The notes: generated from the sequence alone by a model not told the origin. Shown: positions 41,345 through 50,448, counted from the first letter of the stretch. The stretch: 64,000 nucleotides of DNA from Bradyrhizobium sp. BR 10289 (GCF_019455385.1 NZ_JACOFR010000020.1:85900-149899); one strand, 5' to 3'. Numbers and translations are program-made.

Positions 41345-42385
41345 ATGTACCTGATCGAAGCGTTACCCACCGTCATCGGAACCGCAGCCATCGCCCCGGC
41401 GCTGCTGATGCTGTGGCTCGTCATTGCCGCCGAGGAGCGCCCGGGGCCGCCGGCCCAGGTCTGGACCGCCTTCCTGTTAGGCGCGGCCAGCATCTCCCTG
41501 CTCGGCCTCGCCCGCGCTCCCTTCGCCAAGATGGTCGCCGCGCCCGACAATCCCTGGGCCGAACTGGCGATGCATTCGGTCTTCGGCGTCGCCCTGCCCG
41601 AGGAAGCCGTGAAGGTCATCGCCATCGTGGCGATCTCTTCGACCAAGCGCCGGACCTTTGCCAATCCGATGGACACGGTGGTCTATGGCGCCGCGGTCGG
41701 CCTCGGCTTTGCCGCCTATGAGAACCTCGCCTACCTCGTCCAGCACGCCGAGATGTGGCGGTCGCTCGCGGCCTTGCGCAGCGTGCTGACCGTGCCGTTC
41801 CACGGCGCGCTCGGCATCATCGCGGGTGCCTATCTCACCATCGCCCGGGCTGGCACGGCGCTGGGCGCGAACCGTCACAATCGCGACTGGGCCCGCCTCT
41901 CCAGCCGCCTCCTGATCTTCGCCGGGCCCCTGGCGCTGCATTCGGCGTTCGACTTCCCGCTGCTCGCCTTGCAAAGGATGCCGGACCTCGATCCGACGCT
42001 GCGGATGTGGCTGGGTGCCGCGAGCCTTTTGATCGGCTTCAGTTCGATCGCCTTCGCCATCCGCCTGGTCCGGCGCGTCGCACGCCACCATGCGCCGCGC
42101 ACCGATGTCGCGCGGGAGCGGCTGAGCCAGCTCCGGCGGATGTGGGCGCTGCTGCTCGCCGGCGGCGGCGTCGGCTTTCTCGGCCTCGCCTTCGTGCTGA
42201 CCTCGATCCATCACTGGCTGATCAACCCCGAGCGCAATCTGACGCTGGCGCTGATCCCGATCGGATTTGTCTCGATCCTGCTGGGCCTTGCACTTCTGAT
42301 CGTCACGATCGCGATCTACATTCTCGGCCGCAACCGCGTTCGCACCAGCGGCGAAGGTTTTTCGTCAGCGCACGGCGGCGGTTGA
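41345..42385 (+). CDS. PrsW-family glutamic intramembrane protease
   Basis: A 346-residue membrane protein with about nine helices. The PrsW motifs are intact: LPEEAVKVIAI (EExxK, catalytic glutamates about residues 83-84), GLGFAAYEN about 35 residues later, VPFHGALG and HSAFDFPLL (two conserved histidines). PrsW-type enzymes cleave membrane-bound anti-sigma factors or other regulators. The C-terminal third (residues 240-345) adds two helices. Its substrate is not evident. Confidence 0.88.
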   Translation: MYLIEALPTVIGTAAIAPALLMLWLVIAAEERPGPPAQVWTAFLLGAASISLLGLARAPFAKMVAAPDNPWAELAMHSVFGVALPEEAVKVIAIVAISSTKRRTFANPMDTVVYGAAVGLGFAAYENLAYLVQHAEMWRSLAALRSVLTVPFHGALGIIAGAYLTIARAGTALGANRHNRDWARLSSRLLIFAGPLALHSAFDFPLLALQRMPDLDPTLRMWLGAASLLIGFSSIAFAIRLVRRVARHHAPRTDVARERLSQLRRMWALLLAGGGVGFLGLAFVLTSIHHWLINPERNLTLALIPIGFVSILLGLALLIVTIAIYILGRNRVRTSGEGFSSAHGGG

Positions 42386-42452
42386 GCGGCGGGTGGCCAG
42401 CGCCCTCCACGCATACTAGATTGGATACGTCTGCTACGACGTAGAGGTCGCC

Positions 42453-43031
42453 ATGTCATCACCCGACGATTTCACACAGCTGCAATCCGCGATGAGCCAG
42501 ACGGTGAAGGCGCATTGGAAGGCCTTCTTGTTCGAAGGCATTTTGCTTGCCGTGCTCGGTATTGCCGCGCTGATCGTGCCGCCGCTTGCGAGCCTTGCGA
42601 CTGCGATCTTCCTCGGCTGGATGTTCCTGATCAGCGGCATCGGCGGGCTGATCGTGACCTATTGGGCGCGTGCCACGCCGGGCTTCTGGTGGTCGCTGAT
42701 CTCCGCGGCGCTCGCTGTGCTCGCCGGCCTGCTGCTGCTGGCCCGGCCGATGCAGGCCGTGCTGACTTTAACCATCGTGCTCGGCGCCTATTTCCTCGCC
42801 GAAGGCGTCGCCACCATCATGTACTCACTGGAGCACCGCCGCGAGCTCAGCGGCCGCTGGTCCTGGCTGCTGGTCTCGGGCCTCGTCGACATCGCGATCG
42901 CTTTCATGGTGATCACGGGACTGCCGAGCTCGGCTGAATGGGCGATCGGCGTGCTGGTCGGCATCAACCTGCTGTTCGGGGGCGCCACCCTGATCGGCAT
43001 GGCGCTGGCGGCACGCAATAGCAACACCTGA
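42453..43031 (+). CDS. HdeD family acid-resistance membrane protein
   Basis: A 192-residue inner-membrane protein with six helices in three DUF308 pairs (ILLAVLGIAALIVPPLASLA; AALAVLAGLLLLARPMQAVL; GLVDIAIAFMVITGLPSSAE). The repeated A-x-x-L-P/R-P-x-x-x pattern is typical of HdeD. Implicated in acid and stress resistance; molecular role unknown. Single gene upstream of the aroG leader. Confidence 0.9.
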   Translation: MSSPDDFTQLQSAMSQTVKAHWKAFLFEGILLAVLGIAALIVPPLASLATAIFLGWMFLISGIGGLIVTYWARATPGFWWSLISAALAVLAGLLLLARPMQAVLTLTIVLGAYFLAEGVATIMYSLEHRRELSGRWSWLLVSGLVDIAIAFMVITGLPSSAEWAIGVLVGINLLFGGATLIGMALAARNSNT

Positions 43032-43099
43032 GAGGCCTCGTCGCGCCCGGCGCCGTTTCGGGGGTGACAAGGCGCCAGCGGCACGCTATATGAGCAGCC

Positions 43100-43180
43100 A
43101 TGATCACCGTCGCCACCAGCTTTTATTGGTACTTTAGCTACGACAGCTTGCTGGCGGCAGGAGGATCGCGCTCAATCTAG
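43100..43180 (+). CDS. Aromatic leader peptide of the aroG attenuator
   Basis: A 26-residue leader peptide, MITVATSFYWYFSYDSLLAA followed by GGSRSI. Seven codons in a row (43121-43141) encode F-Y-W-Y-F-S-Y, so ribosomes stall when charged Phe, Tyr or Trp tRNA is scarce. Its coding sequence contains attenuator regions 1 (43112-43120) and 2 (43150-43158). It ends 86 bases before the aroG start. Confidence 0.85.
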   Translation: MITVATSFYWYFSYDSLLAAGGSRSI

Positions 43181-43228
43181 ACCATTGAAGCAAACGTCCG
43201 AACAGCCGCCAGACCTGGCGGCTTTTTT
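43112..43228 (+). promoter_or_regulatory. Transcription attenuator controlling aroG
   Basis: Four pairing regions are visible: region 1 GCCACCAGC (43112-43120), region 2 GCTGGCGGC (43150-43158), region 3 GCCGCCAG (43205-43212) and region 4 CTGGCGGC (43215-43222) followed by TTTTTT. Regions 3:4 form the terminator, 2:3 the antiterminator and 1:2 the protector. Stalling on the aromatic codons covers region 1, frees region 2 and lets transcription proceed. Confidence 0.85.
43205..43228 (+). terminator. Attenuator terminator hairpin
   Basis: GCCGCCAG, loop AC, CTGGCGGC and six T: a perfect 8-bp stem, 38 bases before the aroG start. Confidence 0.9.
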
Positions 43229-43266
43229 ATTGGCCGGCAGGTTCTGAAACAAACAGGAGCCCCGCC

Positions 43267-44352
43267 GTGCTGAGCACGACTGACGATCTTCGTATCCGCG
43301 AACTGAAAGAGCTGAGCACGCCGGATGAGGTGATGCGGGAAGTCCCGCGCACGCTCACCGCAACGCGCGTGGTAATGGCCGCCCGCAACGCCATCCACGC
43401 CATCCTCGCCGGTCAGGACGAGCGCCTGCTGGTCGTGGTCGGCCCCTGCTCGGTGCACGATCCCAAGGCAGCCCTCGACTATGCCGAGCGCCTGGTCAAG
43501 CTGCGCGAGGACCTCGCCGACCAGCTCGAGATCGTGATGCGGGTCTATTTCGAGAAGCCGCGCACCACGGTCGGCTGGAAAGGCCTGATCAACGACCCCG
43601 ATCTCGACGGCAGTTTCGACATCAACAAGGGCCTGCGGCTGGCGCGCAATGTGCTTTCAGCCGTGAACAATCTCGGCCTGCCCGCCGGTACCGAATTCCT
43701 GGACATGACGACGCCGCAATATATTGCAGACCTCGTGTCCTGGGCGGCGATCGGCGCGCGCACGACCGAGAGTCAGATCCATCGCGAGCTGGCCTCGGGA
43801 CTGTCCTGCCCGGTCGGCTTCAAGAATGGCACCGACGGCAATGTCCGGATCGCTGCGGACGCAGTGAAGTCGGCCTCGCATCCACATCATTTCATGGCTG
43901 TCACAAAACTCGGCCGCTCCGCGATCGCCTCGACCGCGGGCAACGAGGACTGCCACATCATCCTGCGCGGCGGAGCCAAGCCGAATTACGACGCGGCAAG
44001 CGTTGCGGCGGCCTGCAACGAGCTGGCAAAATCAGGCGTTGCTCCGCTGGTGATGGTGGATGCGAGCCATGCCAATTCGAGCAAGAAGCCGGAGAACCAG
44101 CCGCTCGTCATGGCCGACATCGCCGGCCAGATCTCCGGCGGCGAGAACCGCATCATGGGCGTGATGATCGAGAGCAATCTCGTCGCCGGCCGCCAGGACG
44201 TCGTTCCGGGCAAGCCGCTTGTCTACGGCCAGAGCATCACCGACGGCTGCATCGACTGGGCGACCACGGCAACCGTGCTCGAACAGCTCGCCGATGCGGT
44301 GGAGATCCGGCGCAATACCGCGCGCGCTGGACTGCACGAGCGCTCGGCCTGA
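43267..44352 (+). CDS. aroG: 3-Deoxy-7-phosphoheptulonate synthase (DAHP synthase, AroG/F/H class)
   Basis: A 361-residue enzyme condensing phosphoenolpyruvate and erythrose 4-phosphate, the entry step of the shikimate pathway. Class I AroFGH motifs: VVVGPCSVHDPKAALDYAERL near residue 57, YFEKPRTTVGWKGLINDPDL with PEP-binding Lys/Arg, CPVGFKNGTDG, and MVDASHANSSKKPENQ near residue 260. GTG start at 43267 behind ACAGGAG. It stands alone but is controlled by the aromatic attenuator, so all three end products probably govern it. Isozyme feedback type cannot be read with confidence. Confidence 0.95.
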   Translation: MLSTTDDLRIRELKELSTPDEVMREVPRTLTATRVVMAARNAIHAILAGQDERLLVVVGPCSVHDPKAALDYAERLVKLREDLADQLEIVMRVYFEKPRTTVGWKGLINDPDLDGSFDINKGLRLARNVLSAVNNLGLPAGTEFLDMTTPQYIADLVSWAAIGARTTESQIHRELASGLSCPVGFKNGTDGNVRIAADAVKSASHPHHFMAVTKLGRSAIASTAGNEDCHIILRGGAKPNYDAASVAAACNELAKSGVAPLVMVDASHANSSKKPENQPLVMADIAGQISGGENRIMGVMIESNLVAGRQDVVPGKPLVYGQSITDGCIDWATTATVLEQLADAVEIRRNTARAGLHERSA

Positions 44353-44414
44353 TCAGGCAAAGGCGGGCGGGGCGACGCTGTTCGCGCCCTGCCCGCGCTG
44401 CAGTTACGACTCAA

Positions 44415-44459
44415 GCATGATCTTTCCGGGAAACCGCTTCGCACTTTTCCGGATCATAC
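44415..44459. repeat. Palindromic intergenic repeat, family C
   Basis: GCATGATC at the left and GATCATAC at the right, with inner arms TTTCCGGGAAACCGC and TTTTCCG. This is the form of a palindrome common in Bradyrhizobium and Rhodopseudomonas intergenic DNA. It lies between convergent aroG and the gene at 44465. Confidence 0.8.
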
Positions 44460-44464
44460 TCTGA

Positions 44465-44716
44465 TCAGCAGCCGCGACAGATGCTCTTGATCTTCTTGTC
44501 GAGCGCCGCGTCTTCCTTGTTCACGGGATTGTTCGGGTCGCTCAGATTCTTCTCATTCGGCACGTCGCCGGCGCGCGGCTGGCGATGACCGATGGGGGCC
44601 TGCGGTATCGATCCGGAGGACGCGCCGCCGGATGTCGGTCCCTTGGTGCCGGTCTGCGCGACCGCCGCGCCGCCAAGCAAGACCACGAGCGATGCCGCCA
44701 GCATGATCCTCTTCAT
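44465..44716 (-). CDS. Secreted hypothetical protein (83 aa)
   Basis: Signal peptide (MKRIMLAASLVVLLGGAAVA) and a polar, Gly/Ser/Asn-rich mature part (GPTSGGASSGSIPQAPIGHR; NEKNLSDPNNPVNKEDAALD) ending KSICRGC with two cysteines. Similar in build to the secreted protein at 28456. A ribosome site GGAGGAGCG precedes it. Function unknown. Confidence 0.78.
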   Translation of the reverse strand: MKRIMLAASLVVLLGGAAVAQTGTKGPTSGGASSGSIPQAPIGHRQPRAGDVPNEKNLSDPNNPVNKEDAALDKKIKSICRGC

Positions 44717-44758
44717 TTTCGCTCCTCCATTCTCAAACCGGCGACTGCCCCATCACTC

Positions 44759-45853
44759 TCACGTCTCGGGTGGATAGAGGTGAACGTCGCCGCAATAGTC
44801 GACGATACGATAGCGCGTTTCGGTGTCCGCTTCACGCGCGTCCGCTGCGGTATTTTGCATCGCCAACACATAATTCGGTCCCACCGGCGACTTGCCGGCG
44901 CCGCCGGGAATATCGATGACATAATCCGGCTGGCATAACCCTGACACCCGTCCGCGCAACTGCCGCATTAAATCCTGGCCCTGCGCCAGCGTCGTTCGCA
45001 AATGCACGGTGCCCGGCGCAAGATCGCCGTGATGCAGATAGTACGGCTTGATCCGGCATTCGACGAAAGCTCGCATCAAATCCGACAAAGCCGCGATGTT
45101 GTCATTGACGCCGCGCAAAAGCACGGACTGGCTCACCAGGGGAATTCCGGCATCAACCAGCCGCGCGCAAGCGGCACGCGCCAGACCGGTCAGCTCGCGC
45201 GCATGGTTGGCATGCACGGCGACCCAGGTGGTCGCGCCTTCGGCCTTCAGCGCCGCGACCATCTCGCCGCTGACGCGCGCGGGATCGGCCACCGGCACAC
45301 GGGTGTGAAGGCGGATGATCTTGACGTGATCGATGCCGGCAAGGTCGGCCATGATCTCGCTCATCCGGCGCGGCGACAGCATCAAGGGATCGCCGCCGGT
45401 CAGGATCACCTCCCAGATCTCGCGATGCGCGCGGATGTAGTCGATCGCCGCGCGATAAGCGTCCTCCGAGAGCGCGTTCTCCTTGCCGGGCCCGACCATC
45501 TCGCGGCGGAAGCAGAAGCGGCAATAGACCGCGCAGACGTGAACGAGCTTGAACAGCACGCGATCGGGATAGCGGTGCACAATGCCGGTGACAGGCGAAT
45601 GCGGGTGATCGCCGATCGGATCGGCGTTCTCGCCCGGCTGCATCTCGAGCTCGGATTCCGTCGGGACGAATTGCCGCGCGATGGGATCGTCGGGATCGGA
45701 GCTGTCGATAAGCTCGACCAGCGCCGGCGTGATCGCGACTGCATAGCGCGCGGCGACGCGCTCAAGCGCAGGCAGCGCCGCGGCCGGAACGAGATCCGCG
45801 GCGACGAGGTCGGCCGGCTCACGCAAGGTGCGTGCAAGATTGGTCTTCGTCAT
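44759..45853 (-). CDS. epmB: EF-P lysine 2,3-aminomutase (radical SAM)
   Basis: A 364-residue radical SAM enzyme of the lysine 2,3-aminomutase group. The [4Fe-4S] motif CAVYCRFC lies near residue 112; ILTGGDPLMLSPRRM follows (SAM/PLP region), and YYLHHGDLAPGTVHLRTT near the C-terminus carries PLP-lysine-region features. It is shorter than clostridial KamA, which fits EpmB, the enzyme making (R)-beta-lysine for elongation factor P. It overlaps epmA by 4 bases and lies next to efp, which settles the assignment. Confidence 0.93.
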   Translation of the reverse strand: MTKTNLARTLREPADLVAADLVPAAALPALERVAARYAVAITPALVELIDSSDPDDPIARQFVPTESELEMQPGENADPIGDHPHSPVTGIVHRYPDRVLFKLVHVCAVYCRFCFRREMVGPGKENALSEDAYRAAIDYIRAHREIWEVILTGGDPLMLSPRRMSEIMADLAGIDHVKIIRLHTRVPVADPARVSGEMVAALKAEGATTWVAVHANHARELTGLARAACARLVDAGIPLVSQSVLLRGVNDNIAALSDLMRAFVECRIKPYYLHHGDLAPGTVHLRTTLAQGQDLMRQLRGRVSGLCQPDYVIDIPGGAGKSPVGPNYVLAMQNTAADAREADTETRYRIVDYCGDVHLYPPET

Positions 45854-46914
45854 CTCTCGCTTAACGTTTCTTCTGCAGGCGGCGTCCACACCACCTGATC
45901 AATTCGCGCAGCCCCGCTCGCCAGCATCACCAGCCGGTCGAAGCCGAGCGCGACACCGCTCGCCTCCGGCATGGCGGCGACCGCGGTCAGAAAGTCCTCG
46001 TCCAGCGGATAGGCCTCGCCGTAGCGGCGTTGCTTCTCCACCATCGATTCCGTGAAGCGCTTGCGCTGCTCCTCGGCGTCGGTCAGCTCGCCGAAGCCGT
46101 TGGCGAGCTCGACGCCGCAGGCATAGACCTCGAACCGCTCCGCGACCCTGGGATCATCAGCCTTCACCCGCGCCAGCGCCGCCTCGGGAGATGGGTATTC
46201 GAACAGGATGGTCAAACGTCCCTGCCCCAGATGCGGCTCGACATGCTCGACCAGGACCTTGCTGAAGATATCCGACCAGGTGTCGTCCTCGGCCACGCGA
46301 ACCTTGCCCGTAGCCGCCTGGGCGAGCGCCGCACGGTTACCCTCGTTCCCCACGATTGTCGACAGCAGGTCTATCCCTGCGAAACGCTCGAAGGCGCCCG
46401 CGACCGTCAGCAACTCCGGCTCGGCGAAGGGATCGGCCGTCCGGCCCCTGAACGAAAAGGTCCCGATCCCGGTCGCCTGCGCCGCGCGGGCGATAATCAC
46501 GACGGTGTCGGCCATGATGGCGTCGTAGGGGGCCCCCGCCCGATACCATTCCAGCATGGTGAATTCCGGCAGGTGCAGGTCGCCCCGCTCGCGGTCGCGG
46601 AACACACGGGCGAACTCGAAGATTCGCTCCTCGCCTGCCGCCAGCAGCTTCTTGCAGGCGAATTCCGGGGAGGTCCGCAAGTATCGGATGGCCCGGCCGC
46701 CATCGGGGCGCATGATCTCGGTCCGGGGGGCGTGCAGATGGGTCTCGTTGCCCGGGGAGACCTGAAGGACCGAGGTTTCGACCTCCACAAAGCCTTGTTC
46801 TGCGAAAAAGCCCCGTAAAGCTCCTGATATCGCGCCCCTGGCCTGAAGGAACGGCCGCCGGTCGAGGTGCCGCGAGGGCGACCAGAACGGCGAGATCGGC
46901 TTGTCCCCAGCCAT
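45850..46914 (-). CDS. epmA: Elongation factor P--(R)-beta-lysine ligase
   Basis: A 354-residue class II lysyl-tRNA synthetase paralogue without an anticodon domain. LQARGAISGALRGFFAEQGF leads into motif 1; REFARVF-type motif 2 appears as RIFEFARVFRDRERG (about residue 100); GVALGFDRLVML near residue 325 is motif 3. EpmA attaches (R)-beta-lysine to a conserved lysine of EF-P. It is cotranscribed with epmB (4-base overlap) and divergent from efp (162-base gap). Confidence 0.94.
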   Translation of the reverse strand: MAGDKPISPFWSPSRHLDRRPFLQARGAISGALRGFFAEQGFVEVETSVLQVSPGNETHLHAPRTEIMRPDGGRAIRYLRTSPEFACKKLLAAGEERIFEFARVFRDRERGDLHLPEFTMLEWYRAGAPYDAIMADTVVIIARAAQATGIGTFSFRGRTADPFAEPELLTVAGAFERFAGIDLLSTIVGNEGNRAALAQAATGKVRVAEDDTWSDIFSKVLVEHVEPHLGQGRLTILFEYPSPEAALARVKADDPRVAERFEVYACGVELANGFGELTDAEEQRKRFTESMVEKQRRYGEAYPLDEDFLTAVAAMPEASGVALGFDRLVMLASGAARIDQVVWTPPAEETLSER

Positions 46915-47076
46915 TAACCGACGGCCCCACAGACCAGCAAAATGCTGGCATTCAACGGCAAAATGCGTATGTTGCGGCCCGAAACGGGCGCCGAGGTCTG
47001 ATTTGAGGCCCCAAGTCCCCCATCAATTTGACCACGTCCTGGCCTGAGCCGGGCCAAGCAAGCAGGAAATACAGCT

Positions 47077-47643
47077 TTGAGAGTCATCGCCAGTTCTATT
47101 CGCAAGGGCAACGTGATCGAGCAAGACGGCAAGCTTTATGTCGTCGTCAGCGCCGAGAACATCCATCCCGGCAAGGGCACCCCGGTCAGCCAGATCGAAA
47201 TGCGCCGAATCTCGGACGGGGTAAAGATCTCCGAGCGCTACAAGACCACCGACCAGGTCGAAAAGGCCACCATCGAAGAGCGCAATTACACGTTCCTCTA
47301 TGAAGATGGCGACGGCTTCCACTTCATGAACCCTGAGACCTACGACCAGGTCCAGGTCTCCAAGGACGTCGTCGGCGACGCCGCCGCCTATCTCCAGCCG
47401 GACATGACCGTCAAGCTGTCGTTGCACGACGTCAACGTGGTCTCGCTCGCTCTGCCGCAGCGCGTGACGCTGGAAGTGGTCGAGACCGAGCCGGTGACGA
47501 AGGGCCAGACCGCATCGTCCTCCTACAAACCCGCGGTGCTCTCCAACGGCGTGCGCACCACCGTGCCGCCGCACATCTCGGTCGGCACCCGGATCGTGGT
47601 GATGACCGAAGACGGCTCGTACTCCGAGCGCGCCAAGGACTAA
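47077..47643 (+). CDS. efp: Translation elongation factor P
   Basis: A 188-residue three-domain EF-P. The modified lysine is residue 33 in the loop ENIHPGKGTP (P-G-K-G), the target of EpmAB. Domain 2 carries NYTFLYEDGDGFHFMNPETY, and the C-terminal OB fold ends GVRTTVPPHISVGTRIVVMT. It relieves ribosome stalling at proline runs. It starts with TTG at 47077 behind AGCAGGAAATA; this frame matches the family N-terminus (VIASSIRKGNVIE). Confidence 0.96.
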   Translation: MRVIASSIRKGNVIEQDGKLYVVVSAENIHPGKGTPVSQIEMRRISDGVKISERYKTTDQVEKATIEERNYTFLYEDGDGFHFMNPETYDQVQVSKDVVGDAAAYLQPDMTVKLSLHDVNVVSLALPQRVTLEVVETEPVTKGQTASSSYKPAVLSNGVRTTVPPHISVGTRIVVMTEDGSYSERAKD

Positions 47644-47683
47644 AGCGAGGGATCAGAACGGGTGCCGCCGGGGGGGCGAGACA

Positions 47684-49285
47684 GTGGTTGGGAAAGGTTT
47701 CCGCTTCGTCTCGCTGCTTCTGGCGTCGCTATCGCTCCTCACTGCCACGCCGCTCGCTGCAGACGAGATCCGCAGCCCTTCGCTCACGGCCCTGCGCGTC
47801 GATTGGCGCGCAGCGCTCGACCAGCTCCGCAGCGAGATCAACAGCCGCCCGCAAATTGCGGCCGACTTCATCTTCGCACCGCGCCGCTCGGTGCCCCGCT
47901 ACGATCCGCGCGCAACGCCGGCGCTGGTGCAGCTCAACGCGGTCTCCTCGCAATTCTTCAGCGGTATTGCCCGCAGCTCCGTGCCGGTGCTGCTGCCGTT
48001 CGACGCCGGCGCCTATCTCGAGGCCCAGCGCAGCGGCGCGCCGGCGAGCCTGTCGCTGGCGCGCTATCAAGCCGATTTCAATCCCGTCGACATGTTCGAT
48101 GCCGGCCCCGCCGGCTACAGCGCAACGTTCTCGTTCGAGCCTGGCGCCGGCGACGGCATGCCGAGTCGCGTCTATGCAAGGCCGGTCGAGGTGCAGATCA
48201 CCGGCTCTGCGCTGATCTATGACGTCGCAGATCCGGCCGGCGGCAAGGGCGAGCCGGTCAAGCCGCTCGCCACACTTTATCCGGACCTGCGAAAATTCAT
48301 CCGCGAAGGCTATGTCCGCTACGCCTTCACCCGTTTCGGCGTCGCCTATGTCGTCTCCGTCCAGTGCCTGGACAGCGTCGCAAAGCCGCGGCGGCTGGCC
48401 TGCAAGGAGGCCTATCCGGTTGCCGAGCGCTTCTTGAAGGCGCTGCACATCGCCGGCGGCCAGCGCATGCGGCCGGTGACGGACATCGCCTCCGAAATCA
48501 TCGACCGTCCCGCGGCGCGCTCGGCCGATTTCAGCTACCGGCCGAGCGGAGACATCATCCCGAACACCGGCTACCGCAACAAGAGTGGCCATCCCGATGT
48601 GATGGCCTATGCGCAAATCCGCTTTCCGCTGGAGAAGGCGCCCGCTTTCGTGCGCTCGCAATCCTATGGCAAGCGCGACAAGAACGACGGCCCGACCGCC
48701 TATCCCTGGCGCGACAATTTTTGCGAGTCCCGCAGCTTCGAAGTCTGGCAATGCGCCGGCGGTTACGGTCATCAGGGCGAGGATATCCGCGCTGCCGACT
48801 GCCCGTCATCAGGCGAAGGCCGGGAGCCCTGCGATCCCAAGCAGCGTGCGGTCGTCGCGGTGCGCGACGCCGTCGTGATCCGCGCCGCCAAGGACCAGGC
48901 CGCTACGCTCGAGATCAACAGCCGGACCGAGCACATCCGCTTCCGCTACATGCACATGAACCCGCAAGCGATGAACGCCGATGGCCTCGTCAATGGCCGC
49001 CTCGTCAGCGAAGGCGAGAAGATCGGCCTGGTCTCGAACTATCTCGACCATCCCGCCGGGACCTCGATGCACCTGCATTTCGACGTCCAGGTGTTCACCC
49101 GCGACGGCTGGATCTGGGTCAGCCCGTACGCCACATTGGTCTCGGCCTATGAACGGCTGATCCGCGCTCGCGGCCGCGAGGTCGGGCCGGAAATCGCCGG
49201 TGCCGCCCAGCCTGTGGCCCATGCGCTGCCCGAGGATGTGATCAAGCCGGACCTGCGCGAGGGATCGAGCAGCGAGGAGAATTAA
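47684..49285 (+). CDS. M23-family metallopeptidase (periplasmic)
   Basis: A 533-residue protein with a signal peptide (VSLLLASLSLLTATPLAAD). Residues 30-330 are not recognised. The C-terminal M23/LytM domain has AGGYGHQGEDIRAA (zinc His and Asp) near residue 365 and MHLHFDVQVF near residue 465 (H-x-H zinc ligand and base). It probably cuts or remodels peptidoglycan in the periplasm. GTG start at 47684, 40 bases after efp, so readthrough from efp is possible. Confidence 0.85.
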   Translation: MVGKGFRFVSLLLASLSLLTATPLAADEIRSPSLTALRVDWRAALDQLRSEINSRPQIAADFIFAPRRSVPRYDPRATPALVQLNAVSSQFFSGIARSSVPVLLPFDAGAYLEAQRSGAPASLSLARYQADFNPVDMFDAGPAGYSATFSFEPGAGDGMPSRVYARPVEVQITGSALIYDVADPAGGKGEPVKPLATLYPDLRKFIREGYVRYAFTRFGVAYVVSVQCLDSVAKPRRLACKEAYPVAERFLKALHIAGGQRMRPVTDIASEIIDRPAARSADFSYRPSGDIIPNTGYRNKSGHPDVMAYAQIRFPLEKAPAFVRSQSYGKRDKNDGPTAYPWRDNFCESRSFEVWQCAGGYGHQGEDIRAADCPSSGEGREPCDPKQRAVVAVRDAVVIRAAKDQAATLEINSRTEHIRFRYMHMNPQAMNADGLVNGRLVSEGEKIGLVSNYLDHPAGTSMHLHFDVQVFTRDGWIWVSPYATLVSAYERLIRARGREVGPEIAGAAQPVAHALPEDVIKPDLREGSSSEEN

Positions 49286-49444
49286 GGCTGCTCGCGCGCG
49301 CGCCTCGATGACAATCCGATGACGGGCGTTGTGAGACGTGAGGCCTGAGCGGATCGGCATCCGCCCCCGCCCCGAGCCGATCGGCCGTCTCTGGCCCTAG
49401 AATTGCTTTGCTTCCCTTTGGGTTCACTGAAGGAAGGGAAGCAT

Positions 49445-50353
49445 ATGCGTTGTCTCACTACGGCGGTCGTCCTGGCCGCCGCATTCGCCGTACCGGTTCA
49501 TGCGCAGGAATTGACCGGCACGCTGAAGAAGATCAAGGACACAGGCGCGATCACGCTCGGGGTGCGCGACGCTGCGCCGCCTTTCAGCTACATCGACGAT
49601 CACCAGAAGACCGTGGGCTACGCCATCGACATCTGCAAGAAGATCGTCGACGAGATCAAGGCGGAGCTCAAGCTGCCCAAGCTCGATATCAACGAGACCG
49701 TCGTGACCTCGTCCAACCGCATCCCGTTGATGGCGAACGGCACCGTCGATCTCGAATGCGGCTCGACCACCAACAATGCCGAACGCCAGAAGCAGGTCTG
49801 GTTCACCAACACGCATTTCCTCACGGCCAGCCGTTTCGTGTCGAAGAAGGCCCAGAAGCTCGATCAGATCGATGACCTCAAGGGCAAGGCGGTCGTCTCC
49901 GTCTCGGGCTCGACCAATCTGGTCCAGCTTAACAAGGTCAACGCCGCCCGATCGCTCGGCATCACCGTGATGAACGCCAAGGACACGCCCGAGGCGTTCC
50001 TGATGGTCGAGACCGACCGCGCAGCCGCCTTCGTCATGGACGACATCCAGCTTGCCGCCATGATCGCGTCCGCGAAGGATCCCTCGCTCTACGCCATCAG
50101 CACCGGCGCGTTCTCCGATCCCGAGCCCTACGGCATCATGCTGCGCAAGGACGACGTGCCGTTCAAGGCCGTGGTCGATCGCGCCACGGAAAAGCTCTAC
50201 AAGAGTCCGGAGATCGAGAAGATCTACAACAAATGGTTCATGGAGCCGGTACCGCCGCGCGGCCTGAACTTCCACGTGCCGATGCCGGTGTCGATGAAGA
50301 AATCGTTCGAACATCCGTCGGACAATCCCGATCCGGCGTCGTACGGCGGATGA
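49445..50353 (+). CDS. Amino acid ABC transporter substrate-binding protein (GltI-like)
   Basis: A 302-residue periplasmic protein with a signal peptide (CLTTAVVLAAAFAVPVHAQ). The SBP_bac_3 fold is shown by GTLKKIKDTGAITLGVRDAA, PPFSYIDDHQKTVGYAIDIC, RIPLMANGTVDLECGSTTNN and YGIMLRKDDVPFKAVVD. The motif set resembles glutamate/aspartate-binding GltI. No permease or ATPase genes follow, so it is an orphan binding protein here. AAGGAAGGGAAG is the ribosome site. Confidence 0.92.
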   Translation: MRCLTTAVVLAAAFAVPVHAQELTGTLKKIKDTGAITLGVRDAAPPFSYIDDHQKTVGYAIDICKKIVDEIKAELKLPKLDINETVVTSSNRIPLMANGTVDLECGSTTNNAERQKQVWFTNTHFLTASRFVSKKAQKLDQIDDLKGKAVVSVSGSTNLVQLNKVNAARSLGITVMNAKDTPEAFLMVETDRAAAFVMDDIQLAAMIASAKDPSLYAISTGAFSDPEPYGIMLRKDDVPFKAVVDRATEKLYKSPEIEKIYNKWFMEPVPPRGLNFHVPMPVSMKKSFEHPSDNPDPASYGG

Positions 50354-50369
50354 TCGCGATTTGAGGCGT

Positions 50370-50448
50370 AGCCCGGATGAGCAAAGCGACATCTGGGACT
50401 CGTAACGGGACGTTCCCGGGTGTGGCTTCCCGCACCCGGGCTTACTGA
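50370..50448. repeat. Palindromic intergenic repeat, family B (diverged copy)
   Basis: GTAGCCCGGATG at the left and CACCCGGGCTTAC at the right with inner CCCGGGTG / CACCCGGG. It is a diverged relative of 36983-37070 and fills the gap between convergent genes. Confidence 0.65.
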
